Shown: positions 5,647 through 12,639, numbered from the stretch's first letter. The stretch: 13,291 nucleotides of DNA from Bacillota bacterium (GCA_017556895.1 JAFYLX010000084.1:1-13291); one strand, 5' to 3'. Notes: generated from the letters alone by a model not told the origin. Numbers and translations: made by a program.

Positions 5647-7473
5647 TTGATATTACTCAATGCTACTGACATTTCAAAATCATATACGGTCAAGCCACTA
5701 CTGTCCAATCTAAGCTATGCTATCAATGAAGGCGATAAGATTGGACTTATTGGCGTTAACGGTACCGGCAAATCTACACTTTTAAGAATCACAGCTGGTG
5801 TAGAAGACCTAGATAGCGGAAAGATAGTGTTAACCGGTGGAGTTCGAATCGGATATCTGCCGCAGTCACCTGCTTATGACCCAGAAGCTACGGTTTTAGA
5901 GCAGGCTTTAAGCTATCTATGGCCAGAAGTCCTTGCAGAGGGAGATTACCTATGCAAGTCAATGCTGTACCAGCTAGGCATTGACGACTTCGATGCTAAG
6001 ATGGGAAGTCTTTCCGGCGGCGAACGCAAACGAGTTGCCATGGCAGGTATTTTTACTAACCCTTGCGAAATTCTGATTTTAGACGAACCTACCAACCATA
6101 TCGACAGTGAAACTGTTGTCTGGCTAGAAAAGTTCCTTCAGAGATTCAAAGGCGCCATCTTTATGGTAACCCACGACAGATACTTTTTAGACAGGGTGAC
6201 TAATGTAATTTTCGAGTTGACAAACGGAAAACTATATCGCCACGAGGGTAATTACGAATATTATCTAGAAAGTAAAGCTGCTCGTGAGGAGATGGAGATT
6301 GCAACAGAGAGAAAACGTCGTACTCTTTATCGTAGAGAATTAGAATGGATGCGCCGCGGCGCCCAAGCAAGAACAACTAAAGCTAAAGCACGTATCGAAA
6401 GATTCCACGAGCTTGAGCAAGGAAAACTTGTAATTGACGAGTCCACTATGGAAATGTCCTCTGTATCTTCTCGTCTAGGCAAAAAGGTAATCGAGCTAAA
6501 GAACGTAACAAAAGCTTATGATGATAAATTGTTAATTAACGATTTCACATACACAGTACTTCGTAACGACCGCCTAGGAATCCTAGGTGAAAACGGTAGC
6601 GGCAAGTCTACTATGTTAAAGATGCTATGCAGCGAACTGGAACCGGATAGCGGTGTAGTTGAGATCGGAGAGACAGTGAAGATAGGTTACTTCTCTCAGG
6701 AAAACGAACATATGGATAAGTCACGCCGTGTCATCGAATACGTATGCGACATAGCCCACAATGTTCAAACCACAGACGGTTACATCAGTGCATCACAGAT
6801 GCTTGAAAGATTCCTGTTCCCGCCTCACATGCATTCAATTCCGGTTGGTCGCTTATCCGGTGGTGAACAGAGAAGACTTTACCTTTTAGGAATTTTAATG
6901 AGTGCACCTAACGTGTTGCTGTTAGACGAGCCGACAAACGATTTAGACATCGAGACACTTTGCATCCTAGAAAATTACCTAGATACTTTTGCCGGTGCAG
7001 TTATCGCGGTTTCCCACGATAGACATTTCATCGATAGAGTCGCAAAGCATACTTTCGTATACGAAGGAAACGGCAAAATCGGTCACTATATGGGTGGTTA
7101 TACTGATTGGGCCGAAACAAAGGCTGCCCTTGAGGAAGAACGTGCCGAATTAGCAAGAGCTGCGGCTGCCTCCAGCGGACGTGGTGGTTCCGGAGCCGCA
7201 AACAGCGGAGACTCCCGCGGCGAAAAGCAAAAGAAGTTAAAGTTCACTTTCAAAGAACAGAAAGAATACGAAACAATTGACGAAGATATCGCATCACTTG
7301 AAGCAGAAATCGAAGAAGTCGACTCTGAAATCAATAAATGTGGAAGCGACTTTGGCAAGCTGCAGAAACTAACTGCAAAGCGTGACGAACTGGCGGCTGC
7401 CCTAGACGAAAAGATGGAACGCTGGGTTTACTTAAACGACCTTGCAGAACAGATTGAAGCACAGAAGAAGTAA
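5647..7473 (+). CDS. uup: ABC-F ATPase, Uup-like, with TTG start
   Basis: A 608-residue soluble tandem-ABC protein with no membrane domain. ABC-F proteins act on ribosomes, and the Uup branch is linked to translation or ribosome assembly and to branched DNA. First ATPase: Walker A GVNGTGKST (36-44), signature LSGGERKR (about 121), Walker B ILILDEPTNHID (about 142). Second: GENGSGKST (about 314), LSGGEQRR (about 403), VLLLDEPTNDLD (about 421). The linker LYRRELEWMRRGAQARTTKAKAR resembles Uup. A glycine/serine/alanine-rich tether (about 500-520) leads to a C-terminal coiled coil (about 535-605), the Uup-type extension. The start is TTG at 5647, with AAGGAGG 7 bp upstream inside plsC; no other in-frame start precedes Walker A. 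Antibiotic-resistance ABC-Fs are related but usually lack this tail. Confidence 0.88.
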   Translation: MILLNATDISKSYTVKPLLSNLSYAINEGDKIGLIGVNGTGKSTLLRITAGVEDLDSGKIVLTGGVRIGYLPQSPAYDPEATVLEQALSYLWPEVLAEGDYLCKSMLYQLGIDDFDAKMGSLSGGERKRVAMAGIFTNPCEILILDEPTNHIDSETVVWLEKFLQRFKGAIFMVTHDRYFLDRVTNVIFELTNGKLYRHEGNYEYYLESKAAREEMEIATERKRRTLYRRELEWMRRGAQARTTKAKARIERFHELEQGKLVIDESTMEMSSVSSRLGKKVIELKNVTKAYDDKLLINDFTYTVLRNDRLGILGENGSGKSTMLKMLCSELEPDSGVVEIGETVKIGYFSQENEHMDKSRRVIEYVCDIAHNVQTTDGYISASQMLERFLFPPHMHSIPVGRLSGGEQRRLYLLGILMSAPNVLLLDEPTNDLDIETLCILENYLDTFAGAVIAVSHDRHFIDRVAKHTFVYEGNGKIGHYMGGYTDWAETKAALEEERAELARAAAASSGRGGSGAANSGDSRGEKQKKLKFTFKEQKEYETIDEDIASLEAEIEEVDSEINKCGSDFGKLQKLTAKRDELAAALDEKMERWVYLNDLAEQIEAQKK

Positions 7474-7482
7474 ATAAAGAAA

Positions 7483-7564
7483 AGGCAGATAGTATATCTC
7501 TTGAGCTACAGCTCGCTGAGGGCGTTGCCCTAGCGAAAGCGCTCTACGAGTTATCTATCTGCCT
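7483..7564. repeat. Structured inverted-repeat element with three internal hairpins
   Basis: Perfect 10-bp ends, AGGCAGATAG (7483-7492) and CTATCTGCCT (7555-7564), extend inward through ATATCTC/GAGTTAT to an almost continuous 17-bp stem. Inside are three small hairpins: GAGC/GCTC (7503-7514), AGGGC/GCCCT (7519-7531, lengthened by GCT/AGC) and AGCG/CGCT (7532-7543), giving a cloverleaf-like fold. The interior is richer in GC than its surroundings. On the minus strand the outer stem is followed by TTTTCTTTATTTA, so it can terminate the antitoxin-toxin transcript; the plus strand lacks a U-run. It supplies the last codons and stop of the shortened toxin gene. It resembles small dispersed bacterial repeats, but no second copy is in this window. 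Confidence 0.6.
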
Positions 7565-7765
7565 ATATCCTATATTGGCAAACCGTCCTTCTTCTCTTTC
7601 TTGATGAGAATAAGGAAACAATCTCAGACTCAAAATGGATGTTTTAATTCTTTCTACCTGTCCTCTCGCATTTTGTGGGGACAATTTATCAAAAGCGATA
7701 TATGCAAAAATGTTATCTAGGTCTCGAACCGCTCTTGGATTAATTTTCACTTTATAATTATCCAA
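7544..7765 (-). pseudogene. ParE/RelE-type toxin, C-terminally truncated
   Basis: The product MDNYKVKINPRAVRDLDNIF... (73 residues from the TTG at 7765) matches the N-terminal two thirds of ParE/RelE-superfamily toxins: the INPRAVRDLDNIFAYI helix, a second helix (ERIKTSILSL), then FPYSHQEREEGRFANIGYRQ. Family members normally continue for about 25-35 residues through strands of the type VxNYxIxYRID...V.I..V.Y. Here the frame passes into the structured element and stops after IDNS. The missing part contains core strands and C-terminal residues important in the family, so activity is doubtful. The TTG start overlaps the antitoxin stop (TTGGATAA), the usual coupling; an upstream ATG at 7804 lacks a ribosome site. 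It may be a remnant or an unusually short form. Confidence 0.65.
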
Positions 7766-8021
7766 AATATTTTTTCTCCAATCCTTCGAATACAATTTCA
7801 GCATCTACTGCTTTTTCTCCGCTAGCAATTTCTTGTTCAGACTCAAATATTGCTTGATCAATCCTATTGATTTTTGCAAATTTGTCATAAAGCTCACTGC
7901 TCATTATAACTAAATCACTATACCCATTTTTAGTTATAAAAATTGGCTCTTGTACTCGATGTGCCATTTCGGATATTTCGCTTGTATTTCTTAAATCCTT
8001 AATTGGCATTATAAGTGGCAT
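7758..8021 (-). CDS. Phd/YefM-type antitoxin
   Basis: An 87-residue antitoxin of the Phd/YefM/RelB-like group. The N-terminal half (MPIKDLRNTSEISEMAHRVQEPIFITKNGYSDLVIMSSELYD) is the DNA-binding and dimerisation part, with the typical PIKDLRNT and EPIFITKNGYSDLVI blocks. The C-terminal half is acidic (QAIFESEQEIASGEKAVDAEIVFEG) and would wrap and neutralise the partner. I choose the ATG at 8021, 9 bp after AAGGAG; the ATG at 8027 is only 3 bp from it. The stop codon overlaps the toxin's TTG start, as in type II toxin-antitoxin operons. A 10-bp inverted repeat over the promoter suggests autorepression. The antitoxin looks intact although its partner is short. Confidence 0.85.
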   Translation of the reverse strand: MPLIMPIKDLRNTSEISEMAHRVQEPIFITKNGYSDLVIMSSELYDKFAKINRIDQAIFESEQEIASGEKAVDAEIVFEGLEKKYFG

Positions 8022-8042
8022 AATCATCAGCTCCTTTCTACG

Positions 8043-8075
8043 ACATAATTATATCATAATTATGTACACATTCAA
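8043..8075 (-). promoter_or_regulatory. Antitoxin-toxin promoter with overlapping palindromic operator
   Basis: Minus-strand promoter: TTGAAT (8070-8075), 16-bp spacer, TATAAT (8048-8053) with an extended TG just before it. A perfect inverted repeat, ACATAATTAT and ATAATTATGT separated by 3 bp (8043-8065), covers the -10 and the spacer. A Phd/YefM dimer bound here would block RNA polymerase, the usual autoregulation of these operons. Confidence 0.75.
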
Positions 8076-8086
8076 ATCCTTTATGC

Positions 8087-9421
8087 CTATCTTTTTGTCT
8101 TCCATACGCCTTTCGCATAGAATCCTAAAGACAATGCTGTTCCTATGAACCAGCCAACAGGCCATGATAGCCATATGCCGGTTGAACCAAATGGTATTGA
8201 GAATATGTATGCTAGTACTACTCTAAGAATTAGGTCTCCAAAAGTAGCAACCATAAACGGTCCAACTGCACCTGATCCCCTTAGTATCCCATCTGTCACG
8301 AGTTTCATAACTATCATCATATAGAACGGTGCTACTGTTTTTAGGAATCGAATGCCTGTGGCTAATGCCAAGGCACTGCCGTCCTTAATGAATAACTTTA
8401 TTAATAGTTCTCCTTCAAAGAAGCATACTATAAACAGAAAAGCACTTATGGCAAAACCGATTTTTAGGTCTGCACGATGCCCCTCTCTTACTCTGTCTTC
8501 CTTGCCGGCACCTATGTTTTGTGCGGTATATGTTGACATTGCATTTCCTAGGGTGCTGAAGCAAGTTATGCAGAAAGTATTTATCTTAATCGCCGCTGAA
8601 TATCCGGCAACAACAGACGTACCAAAGCTGTTAACTAGGTTTTGTACAAATAGGTTTCCCACTGAAACGAAGCTCTGCTGCAAAATGCTTGGTATTGCGA
8701 TTCTCGCGATTCTTTTTAGCATTGAAAAAGAGAATTTTATGTATTTTCCTCTGAATTCCTCGCGGGAAAGTCTCTTCTTCATAGTGACTAGAGCAAGTAT
8801 GCAGGCTATACCCTGACAAATAAAAGTTGCCCAGGCAACGCCGGCAACGTCCCAGTTGAAAACGGCTACAAATAGCCAGTCCAGAGCTATATTGCCTAAT
8901 GACGATCCGATTAAAAAGTACAGCGGAGTCTTGGAATCGCCTAGGGCCGTGAACACGCCATTGGACACGTTGTATAGGAACATAAAAATAAATCCGCCAA
9001 TATATATCTTCAGGTAAGTATCAGAATCTGCCATGATGTCTGCCGGGGTGTTAATTATGTTTAGCATCAATGTACTACAAATTAGTCCTACTACCGTTAA
9101 GACCGCAGCTAAGGTCATGGACGAAATCAATGTAGTAGATATTGCGGTCTTCATCTGGCGATATCTCTTGGCACCAAAAAGCTGAGAAATAACTACTGAA
9201 CAGCCTACGTTACTTCCCATAGCAATTGCCATGAAAATCATAGTAATGGGGTATGATGCTCCCACCGCAGCCAATGCGCTCTCTCCGTGGGCAGAAAAAT
9301 TCCCAACGATTATACTGTCAGCAATATTATAGAATTGTTGGAACATCACGCTGATAAACAGCGGTATAGTGAACTGCCACAAAACCTTTGACGGCTGTCC
9401 AACCGTTAAATCCTTTACCAT
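8087..9421 (-). CDS. MATE-family multidrug/sodium efflux transporter
   Basis: A 444-residue integral membrane protein with the pattern of about twelve hydrophobic helices. The N-terminus (LTVGQPSKVLWQFTIPLFISVMFQQFYNIADSIIVGNF) is the MATE signature, repeated in weaker form in the second half (MLKRIARIAIPSILQQSFVSVGNLFVQNLVNSFG). These exporters use a Na+ or H+ gradient to expel cationic drugs, dyes or metabolites. Substrate cannot be read from the sequence; many clostridia carry numerous paralogues. The frame opens at 9448, but I start at the ATG at 9421, because AAGGAGAGG lies 6 bp upstream of it. The gene has its own promoter and diverges from the serine dehydratase operon. Its stop is about 60 bp upstream of the antitoxin gene; no clear terminator was seen between them. 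Confidence 0.9.
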   Translation of the reverse strand: MVKDLTVGQPSKVLWQFTIPLFISVMFQQFYNIADSIIVGNFSAHGESALAAVGASYPITMIFMAIAMGSNVGCSVVISQLFGAKRYRQMKTAISTTLISSMTLAAVLTVVGLICSTLMLNIINTPADIMADSDTYLKIYIGGFIFMFLYNVSNGVFTALGDSKTPLYFLIGSSLGNIALDWLFVAVFNWDVAGVAWATFICQGIACILALVTMKKRLSREEFRGKYIKFSFSMLKRIARIAIPSILQQSFVSVGNLFVQNLVNSFGTSVVAGYSAAIKINTFCITCFSTLGNAMSTYTAQNIGAGKEDRVREGHRADLKIGFAISAFLFIVCFFEGELLIKLFIKDGSALALATGIRFLKTVAPFYMMIVMKLVTDGILRGSGAVGPFMVATFGDLILRVVLAYIFSIPFGSTGIWLSWPVGWFIGTALSLGFYAKGVWKTKR

Positions 9422-9502
9422 TCTAAACCTCTCCTTCATTATGTTCATTCCGGGGACAAATGTACCAGTCTCGTCCCCTCTTAGAACAATTTCACCGTAT
9501 AT

Positions 9503-9531
9503 ATTTTAGTACCAATAATTGGCAAAGTCAA
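9503..9531 (-). promoter_or_regulatory. Promoter of the MATE gene, with a small palindrome in the spacer
   Basis: TTGACT (9526-9531), 17-bp spacer, TAAAAT (9503-9508) on the minus strand, a good sigma-A-type match. The spacer holds CCAAT-A-ATTGG (9512-9522), a perfect 5-bp palindrome that could be a repressor site. The leader to the start at 9421 is about 75 nt and includes a GGGGAC/GTCCCC inverted repeat (9452-9478). Confidence 0.65.
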
Positions 9532-9551
9532 AGGTTATACCCTCCTAAATC

Positions 9552-9580
9552 TTGACTTTTGACCGTTCTCTTGGTAACAT
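9552..9580 (+). promoter_or_regulatory. Promoter of the serine dehydratase operon
   Basis: TTGACT (9552-9557), 17-bp spacer, TAACAT (9575-9580), with the start codon about 40 nt downstream at 9621. The -35 elements of this promoter and the divergent MATE promoter are only 20 bp apart and share TTGACTTT, so one regulator could act on both. Confidence 0.55.
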
Positions 9581-9620
9581 TCATAAGGATTGTTTTTTAT
9601 AAAATTACAGGAGAAAAACT

Positions 9621-10292
9621 ATGAATTATACAAGTATTTTTGACGTAATTGGACCTAACATGATTGGTCCTTCAAGCTCCCACACTGCGGGTGCTTGTGC
9701 CATCTCACTTATGGCAAGACGTCTGTTTAACGAAGAAATCACGCGTGTAGACTTCACTCTATACGGTTCATTTGCCAAGACTTATCAGGGTCACGGTACT
9801 GACAAGGCACTTCTTGGCGGCATCTTAGGATTTTCACCAGATGACGTAAGAATTCGAGATGCTTTCGCTATTGCAGAACAAAGAGGCGTAGAATTCAACT
9901 TCATCGAAGACCACAGCCACGATCATGGTCATCATCCTAACACAGCCGATATCGTAATGCATAACGGCAAGGGTCGTACTCAGTTTATCCGTGGCGAATC
10001 CATCGGAGGTGGTCGTATGAAGATCGTAAAGATCAACAACATCGACGTTGACTTTACTGGCGAATATGCAACTCTAATCATCAAGCAGTACGATAGACCT
10101 GGCGTTGTTGCCCACATCACTAAGTGTTTAAGCGACAAGAACGTAAACATCGCCTTCATGCGTCTATATCGTGAGGCAAAGGGCGAAACTGCATATACAG
10201 TTATTGAGTCTGACCAGCACATTCCAGACGAAATTGTTGATTTAATTAACGATCACGAAAATATCCAGAAGACTCTGGTATTACAGGTTTAG
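9621..10292 (+). CDS. sdaAB: L-serine dehydratase, iron-sulfur-dependent, beta subunit
   Basis: Beta subunit of the two-subunit, iron-sulfur L-serine dehydratase that deaminates serine to pyruvate and ammonia in the cytoplasm. The 223-residue product begins with SIFDVIGPNMIGPSSSHTAGA, the conserved GPSSSHT serine-binding loop of the beta domain. Residues about 148-223 (YATLIIKQYDRPGVVAHITKCLSDKNVNIAFMRLYRE) form an ACT domain, usually associated with amino-acid binding or allostery. A histidine-rich segment (HSHDHGHH, about 98-105) lies between them. The ATG at 9621 follows AGGAG by 7 bp. The alpha-subunit gene starts 12 bp after the stop, so the pair forms one operon. The ACT domain is standard for this class. 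Confidence 0.95.
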   Translation: MNYTSIFDVIGPNMIGPSSSHTAGACAISLMARRLFNEEITRVDFTLYGSFAKTYQGHGTDKALLGGILGFSPDDVRIRDAFAIAEQRGVEFNFIEDHSHDHGHHPNTADIVMHNGKGRTQFIRGESIGGGRMKIVKINNIDVDFTGEYATLIIKQYDRPGVVAHITKCLSDKNVNIAFMRLYREAKGETAYTVIESDQHIPDEIVDLINDHENIQKTLVLQV

Positions 10293-10304
10293 GAGGTTAG
10301 TTGA

Positions 10305-11183
10305 ATGGACTTTATTAATGGCGAATCACTGCTTGCCTTATGTGCGGCAGAAAATAAAAAAATCTCAGAAATAATGCTGGAAAGAGAAATCGATCTAGGC
10401 GAAACAACAAAGGAAGAAGTATACAAAAAGCTAGCATATTCCATTAGCATTATGAAAAACGCTACGACTGATCCGATTAAGAACCCACAGAAATCCATCG
10501 GCGGACTTATAGGCGGCGAAGCTAAGGCTATCTATGACTATGCCTTCAAGGCTGGTGCTATGCCTCTATGTGGAGCCGTTCTATCAAAGGCGATTGCTTA
10601 TGCAATGGCCGTATTAGAAGTGAACGCATCCATGGGTCTAATCGTAGCAGCACCTACTGCAGGCTCTGCAGGTGTTATCCCTGGTGCTGTTCTTGCTGTT
10701 TGCGAGGAATACAATCTTGGGGAAGATGCTATCTATAGCGGTTTACTAAACGGCAGTGCCCTTGGTTATATTGTTATGAGAAACGCTTCCGTTTCTGGTG
10801 CCGAGGCTGGTTGTCAGGCCGAAGTTGGTGCTGCATCCGCAATGGCTGCATCCGCTATCGTTGAGCTTCTTGACGGTACTCCAGAGCAGTGCCTACACGC
10901 TGCAAGCATCGCATTCTCAAACCTTCTAGGTCTTGTTTGTGACCCAATTGCGGGACTAGTTGAATCACCTTGCCAGAGCAGAAACGCTATCGGCGTATCC
11001 AACGCTTTCACAAGCGCACAGCTTGCTCTTGCTGGAGTTAAGCACCCAATTCCGTTCGACGAAATGGTAGAAGCTATGTACAAGGTTGGCTTATCACTGC
11101 CTTTCGAACTTAGAGAAACTGCCCTAGGCGGCAACGCATCCACACCTACAGGCTGCACTCTATGTAAGAAGTGCATTGGCTAA
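10305..11183 (+). CDS. sdaAA: L-serine dehydratase, iron-sulfur-dependent, alpha subunit
   Basis: Alpha, catalytic subunit carrying the [4Fe-4S] cluster used as Lewis acid in serine dehydration. The 292-residue protein shows AAPTAGSAGVIPG (115-127), GAEAGCQAEVGAASAMAA (165-182) and CDPIAGLVESPCQSRNAIG (212-230). Cys170, Cys212 and Cys223 have 42- and 11-residue spacings, which fit the three cluster ligands known in single-chain bacterial serine dehydratases. The C-terminus TGCTLCKKCIG ends with cysteines at 284, 287 and 290, consistent with the family's C-terminal cysteine that reaches into the active site. The ATG at 10305 lies 8 bp after AGGAGG, which overlaps the beta-subunit stop, so the subunits are translationally coupled. 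An imperfect hairpin and a 379-bp gene-free stretch follow. Confidence 0.95.
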   Translation: MDFINGESLLALCAAENKKISEIMLEREIDLGETTKEEVYKKLAYSISIMKNATTDPIKNPQKSIGGLIGGEAKAIYDYAFKAGAMPLCGAVLSKAIAYAMAVLEVNASMGLIVAAPTAGSAGVIPGAVLAVCEEYNLGEDAIYSGLLNGSALGYIVMRNASVSGAEAGCQAEVGAASAMAASAIVELLDGTPEQCLHAASIAFSNLLGLVCDPIAGLVESPCQSRNAIGVSNAFTSAQLALAGVKHPIPFDEMVEAMYKVGLSLPFELRETALGGNASTPTGCTLCKKCIG

Positions 11184-11184
11184 A

Positions 11185-11214
11185 CTTGAGCTTAAGCTTA
11201 AGCTTAAGCTTGAG
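11185..11214. repeat. AGCTTA-unit perfect palindrome just after sdaAA
   Basis: Tandem AGCTTA units from 11189 to 11210 form a perfect 22-bp palindrome, extended in RNA by two G-U and two normal pairs to 11185-11214. It begins 6 bp after the sdaAA stop. It could be a 3' hairpin for the serine dehydratase mRNA, but no U-run follows on the plus strand, so termination here would be weak. Confidence 0.6.
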
Positions 11215-11236
11215 GCCTTCCCTGACCCATGAGATT

Positions 11237-11420
11237 TGTTGGCTAATTTAGCATTAGATGGTATAAATGACAACAAAACAGATCGTTTGTTGGTTAAATA
11301 TTTATTTTTTCTTCATTTTGACAACGTTTTTATAGTGATTTCTGTAAAATTCACTTCTTTTAATGGAAAAGCAATATATTTTGTTGTCATTTCACCTATC
11401 AAATAGAAATGTAGCCAACA
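11237..11420. repeat. Large imperfect inverted repeat, 42-bp arms
   Basis: The left arm 11237-11278 and the right arm 11379-11420 align without gaps when one is reverse-complemented: 32 of 42 positions match, with perfect blocks at both ends (TGTTGGCTA, 9 bp; AAATGACAACAAAA, 14 bp). About 100 bp lie between the arms. No flanking target duplication was found. It could be the terminal repeats of a small non-autonomous element or the stem of a structured RNA. Confidence 0.65.
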
Positions 11421-11487
11421 TTTCAGAAAAAATGTTGGCACTTTTACACGTTATGTGCATTTTTGCACAACATTAAATGAAACATAT

Positions 11488-11557
11488 AAACCCGTGAAGC
11501 CTTAAGCCAATATCGTCAAGTTAAGATGATATTGACCTACCACTTCACGGGTTTTTT
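11488..11557 (+). terminator. Long two-stem terminator between convergent sdaAA and hutG
   Basis: A 12-bp perfect outer stem (AAACCCGTGAAG, 11488-11499, with CTTCACGGGTTT, 11543-11554) encloses a second 10-bp stem (CAATATCGTC with GATGATATTG, one G-U pair) and a 7-nt loop. Six T residues (11552-11557) follow on the plus strand. In the other direction the tail is TTTATATGTTT, so it may also stop hutG transcription. It ends 5 bp before the hutG stop codon. Confidence 0.75.
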
Positions 11558-11562
11558 AGCAT

Positions 11563-12582
11563 TTAATCGAAATCAATTATAAGCATATCGTTTAGTTTGC
11601 ACAGCGTATTTACCACCGTGAAGATGATTACGGCGCCTAGTTTAGCTGTCGTATCATCCTGGTCGAATCTAGGTGAGATTTCGCAAATGTCAAAACCTCT
11701 TACCTTTCTCGTACGAAGAATATGCTTAATGATGGGAATTACCGCTTCCGGATCAAGGCCTAGGGCCTGAGTTGCACTTACCCCCGGAGCGAATGCCGCA
11801 GAGAACACGTCTGTACAGATTGTGATATACGCAGAACTACAGTTGAACAAGAAATTATCTACCTTTTCTAGGATTACTGCATATGTAGAGTTCTGTATTT
11901 CTTTTGCCAAAATGTAATTTACATTATGTTCCTGAGCATATTTGAACAAACTTACCGTATTACTGTGCTTCTGGATACCAAGAGGCATGTAATGATATGG
12001 CACTTTTTCATCACTGTAAATGTCAGTAATCTGTCTAAACATTGAGCCTGATGATGGCCCGTTTTCGTAAGGTCTAAGGTCAAAGTGCGCATCGAAGTTT
12101 ACAATGCCCATGTCTAAAGGCTTTTCTCTATTTTTTAAATCCTTAAATTGCCCCTGAAAATGCCCATAAGTCGTCTCATGGCCGCCACCTAATACGATTG
12201 GAAATAGTCCAAGACTTAGAATTTTCTCTACAGCAAGACCTAAAAGTTTCTGACCTTCTTCCATAGAAATCTCATCGCATAAGATGTTTCCGGCATCATA
12301 AAGTTTTACTTTTGAGTCAAATGTACATGGCAAGTTTGACATCTGTTTTCTAATAAAATCTGGTGCGAGTGCTGTACCTACACGGCCCCTATTACGCTTT
12401 ACGCCTTGTTCACTGCAAAATCCAATAAATGCAAAGCCGTACTCGCACTCAAACTCACTCAAATCGCTGTTTAAGTCCAGTGGCTTTACCCACTGATGCC
12501 ATCTAAAGGCATCGTAGTCTTCTGTACTGTCTACTCGGCCTTTCCAAAATTCCATTGCATCCACATAATTAGTTAATTTCAT
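11563..12582 (-). CDS. hutG: Formimidoylglutamase (HutG), ureohydrolase family
   Basis: Arginase-superfamily hydrolase; HutG cleaves N-formimidoyl-glutamate to glutamate and formamide, the last step of one histidine degradation route, with a two-manganese centre. In the 339-residue product the metal motifs are GGGHETTYGHF (His about 135) and NFDAHFDLRP (Asp164, His166, Asp168). The third motif, usually SxDxD, reads TICTDVFSAAFAPGVSA, with Cys256 in place of the first aspartate and Asp258 retained. APGVSA, SSGSMFRQI and GFDICEISPRFD point to HutG rather than agmatinase or arginase. I start at the ATG at 12582, because AAGGTGG lies about 6 bp upstream; an in-frame GTG at 12591 falls inside that site. 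It has its own promoter, and no other hut genes are visible. Confidence 0.87.
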   Translation of the reverse strand: MKLTNYVDAMEFWKGRVDSTEDYDAFRWHQWVKPLDLNSDLSEFECEYGFAFIGFCSEQGVKRNRGRVGTALAPDFIRKQMSNLPCTFDSKVKLYDAGNILCDEISMEEGQKLLGLAVEKILSLGLFPIVLGGGHETTYGHFQGQFKDLKNREKPLDMGIVNFDAHFDLRPYENGPSSGSMFRQITDIYSDEKVPYHYMPLGIQKHSNTVSLFKYAQEHNVNYILAKEIQNSTYAVILEKVDNFLFNCSSAYITICTDVFSAAFAPGVSATQALGLDPEAVIPIIKHILRTRKVRGFDICEISPRFDQDDTTAKLGAVIIFTVVNTLCKLNDMLIIDFD

Positions 12583-12639
12583 TTTTTCCACCTTTTTTCC
12601 TATTTATTAGTCCAAATTCCACATATTGTTCCTACATAA

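Larger units (their letters stand above)
11184..11562. other. 379-bp gene-free stretch with several palindromes
   Basis: AT-rich DNA between the convergent sdaAA and hutG genes. In order it contains a 22-bp AGCTTA-type palindrome (11189-11210), a large imperfect inverted repeat (11237-11278 with 11379-11420), a 10-bp hairpin GCCAACATTT/AAATGTTGGC (11414-11439), TGTGCA-TTTT-TGCACA (11454-11469), and a long terminator (11488-11557). The hexamer TGTTGG or its complement occurs four times (11237, 11288, 11415, 11433). No convincing protein gene is present. Two mini-frames starting MTTK lie on opposite strands inside the inverted repeat. A -35-like TTGACA (11318-11323) has no good -10. A small RNA or the remains of a small repeat element are possible. 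Confidence 0.5.

Noticed and set aside
7098..7358. An 86-codon minus-strand open frame opposite the ABC-F C-terminus.
   Set aside because: It is a low-complexity, serine-rich shadow of the alanine/glutamate-rich coiled coil on the other strand.
8352..8816. A 154-codon plus-strand open frame opposite the MATE gene.
   Set aside because: It is antisense to a well-supported transporter gene, shows no family resemblance, and has no clear promoter or ribosome site.
10814..11176. A 120-codon minus-strand open frame opposite sdaAA.
   Set aside because: It is a shadow of a strongly conserved coding sequence with no recognisable protein features.
11267..11335. A 22-residue hydrophobic peptide considered as a type I toxin gene.
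   Set aside because: It has no ribosome site and no clear promoter, and is shorter than known type I toxins; kept only as part of the inverted-repeat finding.
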